Below are positions 18,523 through 25,619 of a stretch of 25,619 bases of DNA, one piece after another (the stretch's first letter is position 1; the number at the start of each line of letters is the position of its first letter). Under the pieces are notes generated by a model. The model did no database searches and was not told the origin of the DNA. It saw nothing but the letters and a program-made list of their open reading frames with translations. The position numbers and the translations under genes are program-made. This DNA is from Phoronis australis (lineage: Eukaryota; Phoronida; Phoronidae), in NCBI GenBank assembly GCA_002633005.1, contig NMRA01000526.1, forward strand, positions 262,887 through 288,505, written 5' to 3'.

Positions 18523-18915
18523 GTTTTGGTTTTCATGTAAATCTGCAGGACTAAGGTCCCAAACTATTGTTTTTAAATAATTGTTATTAGCCACGTTACG
18601 TTTACTTTGATGAGAGTAAAATTTAACTATTTAATATTTATTGAATTAAGTATTATATTTGTTTTGAAATAACATTATTTTTAATACATTTGAATAATCT
18701 ATATGTTGCATTCAAAACGTAAATGGGGTTAGCTTTGAATGAGACAAAAATCGGAAATAGGGCATTGCGCATGTTTCTAGAAGATGTCTGACGAGCAACA
18801 ACAAAAGCAGTTTCGATCCGTTTCCTTTAATTAGGAAGTTGCGAAAGAACATAACATGATCAAGACGCAATAAGTATGTCCTCAAGTTAAAGCGGGACGT
18901 TTAAATACTGCAAGA
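18523..18915. promoter_or_regulatory. Shared bidirectional promoter / 5' UTRs of GPATCH1 and SOCS6
   Basis: 393 bp separate the divergent start codons. No clear TATA box is positioned for either gene, as is common for divergent housekeeping-type promoters. CpG-containing sequence extends into GPATCH1 exon 1 and the start of its first intron (about 18290-18520). The stretch must hold both 5' UTRs. The divergent layout is direct observation; promoter function is inference. Confidence 0.6.
18784..18834 (+). promoter_or_regulatory. Candidate upstream ORF before SOCS6
   Basis: ATG to TAG, 16 codons plus stop, beginning MSDEQQQKQF, ending 81 bp before the SOCS6 ATG. Two shorter ATG-to-stop frames follow at 18856-18873 and 18876-18890. 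They matter only if transcription starts upstream of them, which the sequence does not show. Confidence 0.35.
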
Positions 18916-20094
18916 ATGTCATTTCGTGGACGATTTCGTGAGACTATCGAAAACATGTCGGATGAGGAGGATCGCTGCGAAGTTAACGCCAACGGTGGGC
19001 AAACAGTGGTCGATGTTTCAGATGGCAAATCAAATATTGACTCGTCGTCAGAGGTGACGGAATTGCCTCTGAGAAAAAATTCTCGTGGACTCTTTGGAAG
19101 CTTAAAAAAGAAATTTGTCTCTAGTTTTCATAAAAAGCGCCATACTTTTCATCATGACTCATCTTGCAGCTTGAACACGATCAGTGATTCATCTTGTGCT
19201 GAAAGCGAAATTAACCATGGTCGAACAAGAAAACGTGACAAAGCTTTTAAATTTATGAGCAGACTTAAGACTAAAAGCTCGAGCGACATATCATTTGGTG
19301 ATTTTAAACATTCCAATAGTAAACGTCGTAGTGATCTTCATCAGGTGGTAGAGAACAGTTTGGACGATTCAGGTGATGCCATAAAAAATTCTCAAAGTCA
19401 TCAAAATGGTCCTCCGTGTCCCAGAAATTGTTCCATACCTGCTCGTGCTAACAGAGATAGTGGACCAAAAGATGTTACAAACTGTACTAGAATGGCTGTC
19501 AGTAGTGAAAGGAGAGTGAATGATAGTTGCTATGGTTTCTACACCAAAATACCCCCCGTTTACGACCATGTTAAGACACTGTCAGATGAAGTATGGTGTC
19601 TCACTACGGAATTGTTGAAATTATCAAAATTTGGTTGGTATTGGGGGCCCATTTCGAGAATGGAAGCGGAGGAAAAATTGGCGAATCAAGAGGATGGAAC
19701 ATTTTTGGTGCGAGATAGCTCTGATGAGAGATATCTCCTGAGCCTGAGTTTTCGATCATCTGGTAAAACACTTCACACACGAGTTGAGCACTGCAATGGA
19801 GTATTCAGCTTCTATGCTCAGCCAGAATCCGAAGGCTATTCATCCATTGTAGATTTAATTGAGAATTCGATGATTGATTCCAAGCGGGGCATATTTTGTT
19901 ACTCACGTTCGCGCTATCCAGGATCGCCAGCATTTCCAGTTCGTCTCTCAAAGCCGATGTCAAGATTTGCCCAAGTTCGCTCTCTACAATATCTGTGTCG
20001 CTTTGTTATCCGACAAGCCACTCGTCTCGATCATATCCAAAGCTTGCCACTGCCGACTAGCATAAAAGGCTGGTTAACCGAGAACCATTACTAA
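18916..20094 (+). CDS. SOCS6: SOCS6-like suppressor of cytokine signalling (SH2 + SOCS box)
   Basis: A single uninterrupted 392-residue frame; an in-frame TAA at 18871 fixes the start region. Residues 1-235 are a polar Ser-rich tail with a basic patch (FGSLKKKFVSSFHKKRH, about 60-76). The SH2 domain spans about 241-345: WYWGPISRMEAEEKL, FLVRDSS with the phosphotyrosine-binding Arg266, LSLSFRSSGKTLHTR. The SOCS box spans about 350-392: the Elongin-C-binding BC box SLQYLCRFVI (356-365) and Cullin-5 box LPLP (377-380), ending ENHY. Family role: the SH2 domain captures tyrosine-phosphorylated receptors and the SOCS box recruits an Elongin B/C-Cullin5 ubiquitin ligase. The YSRSRYPGS and TRLDHIQSLPLP segments resemble SOCS6 more than SOCS7. 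At 392 residues it is shorter than human SOCS6 (about 535), the difference being in the N-terminal tail. Vertebrate SOCS6 is also coded by one exon. Confidence 0.96.
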   Translation: MSFRGRFRETIENMSDEEDRCEVNANGGQTVVDVSDGKSNIDSSSEVTELPLRKNSRGLFGSLKKKFVSSFHKKRHTFHHDSSCSLNTISDSSCAESEINHGRTRKRDKAFKFMSRLKTKSSSDISFGDFKHSNSKRRSDLHQVVENSLDDSGDAIKNSQSHQNGPPCPRNCSIPARANRDSGPKDVTNCTRMAVSSERRVNDSCYGFYTKIPPVYDHVKTLSDEVWCLTTELLKLSKFGWYWGPISRMEAEEKLANQEDGTFLVRDSSDERYLLSLSFRSSGKTLHTRVEHCNGVFSFYAQPESEGYSSIVDLIENSMIDSKRGIFCYSRSRYPGSPAFPVRLSKPMSRFAQVRSLQYLCRFVIRQATRLDHIQSLPLPTSIKGWLTENHY

Positions 20095-20183
20095 AATTGT
20101 GTAGGATTTTTGCCTTCAATGCGATTATGTAAAATTTGTTTTTCAGGAAAATCCCTTCCTGTCCATCTTTGCAGTTGGACCAT

Positions 20184-20189
20184 AATAAA
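20184..20189 (+). terminator. Proximal poly(A) signal candidate, SOCS6
   Basis: AATAAA 90 bp after the SOCS6 stop codon. It would give a very short 3' UTR. The hexamer is common in AT-rich DNA, so support is weak. Confidence 0.25.
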
Positions 20190-20803
20190 AATGCTTCAGT
20201 TTGGGACACAATATGGCTTACAGATGAAATTTTTATTTTATCAAATTTCTCATTAAAAGTGAGTTTCCAGGAAAATTGACGTCTTTTAAGCATGGTTGGT
20301 GTGCTTAAGCTGTCACCAAACAAAAATTGGTAAACGTTTGAGCATCTGTTATGATGTAGTAAGCCTCAGCAAATAGAAAAATGACTACTTGGCAATTAGT
20401 TTTGTTCCAAATTGAATTTTTTGACCATGATATGGAAATAATAATGAGGTTTTACGAAGTGCAACAACTGTGCTGAGTTATCTAGTGGCTTCATCATACT
20501 TATGCATGAAAATGTGTGGACAAAGAGTTAAGAGTTTTTGTTGTGTGAACTTACATGAAAGACTTCTGTGTGAACGTGAAAGACCATGTGAATCCTTGGC
20601 ATCAACTTCTATGCTGTGTTCACTACATGGCCACTTTTGCACCACAGCCTATCGTATTGATCCACCTGTTTGCTTACCAATGTTTCAATTGATGCAACCA
20701 GCTTCAGCACATGACAAAAGTTATTGACATGATACCATTTCGCTATCGTGACGTCTAATTCTGTCTACAGCAGAATGACTGGTACAGTAATGACCATTAT
20801 GAT

Positions 20804-20893
20804 GTCAAAATTCTAATTACAGAATGGCTTAGCTACCTTAGTTTCCTATGAATTCCACATCATTGTCGTTCATAAGGGAAAGGTACTCTAACA
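20804..20893 (+). repeat. Unidentified interspersed repeat, copy 2
   Basis: Homologous to 16121-16210 in the same orientation. It lies downstream of SOCS6, in its possible 3' UTR. Confidence 0.6.
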
Positions 20894-23800
20894 ATAAATT
20901 TGATTTCCTCCCAACTGTTATGACCGAGAATTCTGGGTCATTTTGTCAGAATACTTTTGTCATTTACTATACGTCAAGCTGAACCTTTACACTAGAACAA
21001 GTCTCTCCTGGAAAAACTTACTCCCAATATCAGTGTAATGTTAACAGCACGTTAGGCTTGACATTTAAGATTAACATTCGTTCATTTGTGTCTAGATCCG
21101 TTATTGGAGGAATATGTCAACCAAGGTGGTGTGATCTCGGGGGGAGGGGTTTTCTATAAAGATCTGCTGGCAGATCCGGCTTTTATTAAATAATTATATG
21201 GTGTGTGTGTACATGCTTGGTCTGCAGGGACTTCTTCTATATTGTGCTATGATTTTCATTTCAATTCACTTGTGGACATTTTACAGGATTTTCCACATAG
21301 AGCACTTGTTAGGCAATACAAGTTATACATTAAGCTTAATAGCATGTTTTTAAATGGATGGCAGGTTTTAAAACAACAATTTTGTTAGAGTGTGCAAATT
21401 TTTATTTTTGCTTACATATGCATTTTTCTGTTTACAAAACCTGGCTTTTGTCTGGCTATGTTTATGCACGTTAGTCAGTTGATGTTTTTACTTTCTGGGA
21501 CCTGGACAGGCATATTTTTGTAACTGTAGAAAAATGTCTTATACTCTGTTGGACTTGTTATCTTTTTAGTGTCCAGAATCAAAGAAATTTTATGTTAAGC
21601 TTTAAAAATATGTGGTAATGTACGTGGTTTGGTTTGGTTAATGCAAGATCGCTTTTCAGAGAAAATGTGACAATCCAACAATCCAGTAATGAACATTTCC
21701 TTACAAAAAGTGTTACATGCACTCTTCTCATGTGTTGGAAGTTGTTTAGTAAGACACAGATTTTGAGAGGGTTCAAATTTATTTGTAAGTTGCTGCTATG
21801 AAAAGAATTCAAGGGCTCCTATGTTTGTTCCTTACCAGATCACCTGGTCATGATCACGGATATACCGTGCAAACTCCCTCTTGAATTGTTCGTTGCCAGT
21901 CCGGGTTTCAGCCTCTGGACTGAAAAGCTTTTCTCAGCTTTTGCAGATACTCGTCACTTCATTTTAGGTATCTGAGCTTGTTTCATTTTTAGAGCGTACT
22001 TCTCATACCCAATGTACATAAGAACCTCTCATACACTATGTATGAACTATCCCTAAGAAAAGTAGTCAACTGCCTTGAACTCCAGTTGGCTGAAATCATG
22101 TCAGATGTGATGTGTGGTTCTCAGTCTCGCCACTGCTGGGATTATTTTGAAAACAAAAATGTGGCTATGAGTCAATTGCCCCACATGGCCTTAGATCCAT
22201 GGGGTAATTTCAGGACCTGTAGTTCACGTTAGTCAAATATCTGCTCGTTGTTCATTTGATTTTTTTAGTTGTGGCATTTAAATATGCCCGATTTTGTCCA
22301 TTACCCACTTAGTGATTGGTCTGAGCTGCTAACTGCAATTTTACTTAACACATAAAAAATCCACTATTTGGAACTGCATTTTCACAATATGCTACATCTC
22401 ATGTTACTAAAATTGTTTTAATCAGCTGCTCTACATTGTAGTTGTTTTTCTGAATGCAATGTGTATTCAATACAAAATTTGGCAAAATTGTGACAGTTTT
22501 GGTGCGCCCGATGGCCCCAGTTAAGCAATCATAGTGTGTCGATGAAATATTTATGCGCCACTGATGCTGTGCTAGTGTAAAATTATCCCTGCACTTCCAG
22601 GTGCTCGTCAATCACCAGCTGCCCTGTGATTGGAGTACTGTGGAAATCCCTGTCTTACATGGTGTGAGTGTAATAGATGTGCTCTAAAAATTGAGATGAG
22701 TTCCCTTACTATTGGTAAGAGAACATATTTTTAATGCAAATCAGTTTAGCCTGCCCAAAACTTATCACCAATTGTGCAGTTTCAATATGACTGCTCGCCA
22801 CTTTGTGTATTTTTCTTCCGAAAGGCGAAGCACCTCTCTTTATCTGGTATTACAAGACAAAGATGTAGCACATTTCCCTTATATGGAAAATGTGACCTTT
22901 GACCTCAAGGGACTCCAAGCAACTGACTGAGGGCGCAAGTGGGAGGCAGATTAGAAACTCTGTGGTAACCACAGAGTTGTGAGATGGTACTTTCATCAGG
23001 AATTGTTTAAAGATGTTTTGACGAGCTTTGGCGTTCCACGCCTCTTTAAGTTGTAGTTTTGTGCATGTGGATGATTTGTTTTTCAGATAATTGATTTTAA
23101 GTGTATGAAGTCTGTTTTTTTCTGTATTTTGATAAGCATAATCGTATAAAATAGGTATCGTAGCTTTCTGAATTGCTGATGTCACAGGTTTGGAGTTGTC
23201 CAGTGGCTGTTGTAGGTAGATTGCAGCTAAGATAGGACAGGCTATGTTTCACACGAGGCAATATGTTATCATGTCGTGTTCAGCATTCCTCAATCCCATT
23301 TAGCCGTGTTACTGCTGCTGAGGCTAAATGCAGTTGACTAAAATTAGGACATCCAGTTTTGTGTTTGTGACAAGAGTTTCAGATTTAAATCCTAAATGGT
23401 AGACTTCCATGGCTCCCTAACCAGGGGTTTCTGCAATCGTTCAGTCCACCAGTGGGGGTTTCTTTTGGAAATGAGTTCAAGTGTGCCACTTTAAAAATCC
23501 AGGACCCAGTACCGAGAGAATACCAAGTGATGGAAAACGTACCTAACCCTTAGCCCTCCCCCCATTTGGGAGAAAACTAAATTGTACACCCTTGACGATA
23601 CCATGAAGCTATATTTCCCACTGGAGCTGAGGTCATATGTGAGATGACAAAATCCCCGCCCTCTTCAAAGTACTTGTCAAAGATTCAAACAAAAAAGTGG
23701 AAACTTCCAGAAGATGGGTGTGGTTCCTCGTTAAGGTCGCTGTATGTCTGAATGGGTACCAATGGTGTTTTTCTTGTATGTAAACTGTGTAAATAGCTTA

Positions 23801-23989
23801 TTGATGTGATTTAATGGTTATGAATTCGTTGTAAATATTTTGCGGCTTATGTCTACTTCTTATATACGCCTTTTGTAATTTTTGAGTTATTTTTATGACT
23901 GCCTAAATAGTACACATGTTGGTATTCTTGTTTTTGCTGCTTGTTACTATAATTATAAAGTTCATGTCACTGCCAATTTGCTTTGCACC

Positions 23990-23995
23990 AATAAA
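23990..23995 (+). terminator. Distal poly(A) signal candidate, SOCS6
   Basis: AATAAA followed within about 40 bp by a T/G-rich stretch (TATTGCATATGTTTGG), the usual arrangement of a cleavage site. It is preceded by AT-rich sequence with two Pumilio-type motifs. Confidence 0.4.
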
Positions 23996-24015
23996 GAAAA
24001 ATACACAATCGGCTG

Positions 24016-25619
24016 CGTATTGCATATGTTTGGTTACAGGGAGCTCCGAGTTCCCTACGCTGTACACCTAGCTCATGACGGCCGTGTCTGATCATAAAGG
24101 TAACCCCCGAGGGACGCATGCGGAAACTTTGCTGGCAACACAACTTGGGCCATTGTCGCGAGAATGTTCAAATTTGAACATTATATTTATTAGTCTACGG
24201 TATTGAGGGGTAACCATAACGTGACCAGATAATGATGATGGGAACTCCCTATTTCCTTGCTACAACTTTAACGAAATTATGTTTTGCTACTATACTGCTT
24301 CTCACTAAAATTGTGATGCACAAGAAATTCACAGACGAAATCTAAGACGTTTATGTGTTCAGCCAGGATGACAACGGTTGCCGGCAACAAAGCGGCAAAC
24401 CTGCGTTCCTCCAAAAACTTTTTGATTTAGATTTCACAGTCATTTAGCGCCATAAAACTGATCACAATATGCTCTTAACTTCGAACGAGACATAGTATCT
24501 GCTTTCCAAGTGACCGTTTTGGCCAAATACTTGGCACACATGAGCCGCCGTGACAACTGAAATCAACTGCGGATGCCTGAGTCGAGTTTATCTGTCCCAC
24601 GGCGAGAAAAATCTAGCCATGAAAATGCTCGGCGGAATTTCTCGAGATCTTGTTTTTTTAGTCAGTTACGCCGAGAGTTATTCTATTCAACCCGGGTCTC
24701 CAGCAAACTGGGCAGTTGGCATCCAAGCCTAGAAATCAATTCACACTGACTGAAGAACACGGACACCTGACTGCACAGTATGGTCTAAATAAAAATTTAG
24801 TTTCTGTCACCGAATGCAAATTTATCGCTTTAAAATATCTTTCGCAATGACTGTTTTTGTCAACTACATGTTGAAATCGTTATCTGCCGTAATCTAGAGC
24901 CCCAGTGCACGGTGTGTGGACCTGTACTACGTCTTTGGACTGGTCATGAGGAGTGCGGTGTCGTCATGAGCAAAATCGGCAAGAATTCCCCGAAAAGACG
25001 TACTTTAGGAGATCTTTTATCTCTTTACACGTGACTTTTTGCAATGAAACTGTTGGCACACTCAGTGGAAGAGTCACCTTAATTACATTAATAGGGTCAC
25101 TATTACTATACTGACTAAGCTCAAAAGATTTCATCGATTGTTTACACAATATTTTTTTACATTTGTTCTTGTTTGTCTAAATTTTTGTGTTTGTGTACCA
25201 CCATGTAACGCGCCCAGCCCGGCCCTATAGACCCTATTCACGCCAACAGGAGGCGCGTTCCAAAACGAGGCTCGCTACGATAGCTCTGTCAGCTTATCGG
25301 CATAGGAGTCTGTGTTTCAGTCCGTGTTGTTCCCCGAACGGCCAGAAAAAATACGGACACGCTTCACAATCTCTAAAGACGTTTAGATTCGGAAGCGTTG
25401 GGTCGTTGCCATACGCCGACGAAGCAAAATATGTAGGTGTAAAATAAATGTTTTCGAAAAGTTATATCATATTTTGTCGCGTCTCGGTCAGTTGTCAAGC
25501 ATCATAGTAACGACCGGAGAATGGGCCAGCCAGGTTATATTTTCATGACAACGGAATTAGGGGGGGGGGGGCTAAAATTGTATCAGATCCCATTTTTGAG
25601 TTCGGGTGCGAATTGCTGA
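24016..25619. other. Intergenic end region with CpG-rich patch
   Basis: No recognisable gene. The stretch 25200-25440 is visibly richer in CpG and GC than the rest of the window and could be the promoter or first exon of the next gene. The frames in it (up to 86 codons) match nothing I recognise. A G tract occurs at about 25560-25570. Confidence 0.5.

Larger units (their letters stand above)
20095..24015 (+). other. Probable long 3' UTR of SOCS6 (no coding signal)
   Basis: AT-rich with only short random frames, none resembling a known protein. Candidate poly(A) signals occur at 20184, 20893 and 23990. Two TGTAAATA Pumilio-type motifs (23788-23795, 23830-23837) lie shortly before the last one. 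Vertebrate SOCS6 also has a long 3' UTR. If the first signal is used, most of this stretch is intergenic. It contains a copy of an unidentified repeat at 20804-20893. Confidence 0.4.

Noticed and set aside
18523-18594. N-terminal extension of GPATCH1 from the ATG at 18594
   Set aside because: The frame is open, but the extra 24 residues have no counterpart in vertebrate GPATCH1, and the inner ATG matches the conserved start. It is left as an alternative only.
22850-23185. 111-codon minus-strand frame downstream of SOCS6
   Set aside because: No family similarity, AT-rich random-looking composition and no splice or promoter context.
25187-25447. 86-codon plus-strand frame as a new gene
   Set aside because: No recognisable domain. 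Its openness could result from the GC-rich composition. Kept only as a CpG-rich patch.

Overview
This window is animal (metazoan) nuclear DNA, not bacterial or viral. It has multi-exon genes with GT-AG introns and AT-rich non-coding DNA. Miniature inverted-repeat transposons, tRNA-derived repeat heads and long homopolymer C/G tracts are scattered through it. Protein similarity to vertebrate orthologues is high and polymorphism between duplicated segments is about 2%. That points to a slowly evolving, highly heterozygous invertebrate, plausibly marine. The species cannot be fixed from the sequence alone.

Two genes sit head to head. On the minus strand, from about 18522 down past the left edge, is GPATCH1, a spliceosome-associated G-patch protein. 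I reconstructed 15 coding exons whose splice phases all agree, giving 735 codons plus one base; the C-terminal end lies off the window. On the plus strand, 18916-20094 is an intact, intronless 392-residue SOCS6-type protein with an SH2 domain and a SOCS box. The two start codons are 393 bp apart, so the region between is probably a shared bidirectional promoter. About 3.9 kb downstream of the SOCS6 stop has no recognisable gene and ends in a region with two Pumilio-type motifs and a poly(A) signal; it may be a long 3' UTR. The last 1.5 kb is intergenic, with a CpG-rich patch near 25200-25440.

The middle of GPATCH1 (7544-12205) contains two back-to-back near-identical duplications. They carry exon 9 (8234-8458 and 9452-9676) and exon 8 (10622-10757 and 11721-11856). 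Each junction is a single N (8760, 11107). One copy of exon 9 is followed by a transposon insertion; the other shows the empty target site. The simplest reading is that two alleles were assembled in series, not that the gene has duplicated exons.

Mobile-element content: a complete 823-bp PIF/Harbinger-like MITE with TTA target duplication (3547-4369) and a truncated, allele-specific copy (8539-8759); a 165-bp MITE with TAA duplication (13285-13449); a 252-bp TTAA-flanked element (13604-13855); a hairpin element in intron 7; hAT-like terminal remnants; and three tRNA-like SINE heads. I saw no CRISPR, operon, prophage or new multi-gene system. The unusual content is the allelic structure and the transposon family.
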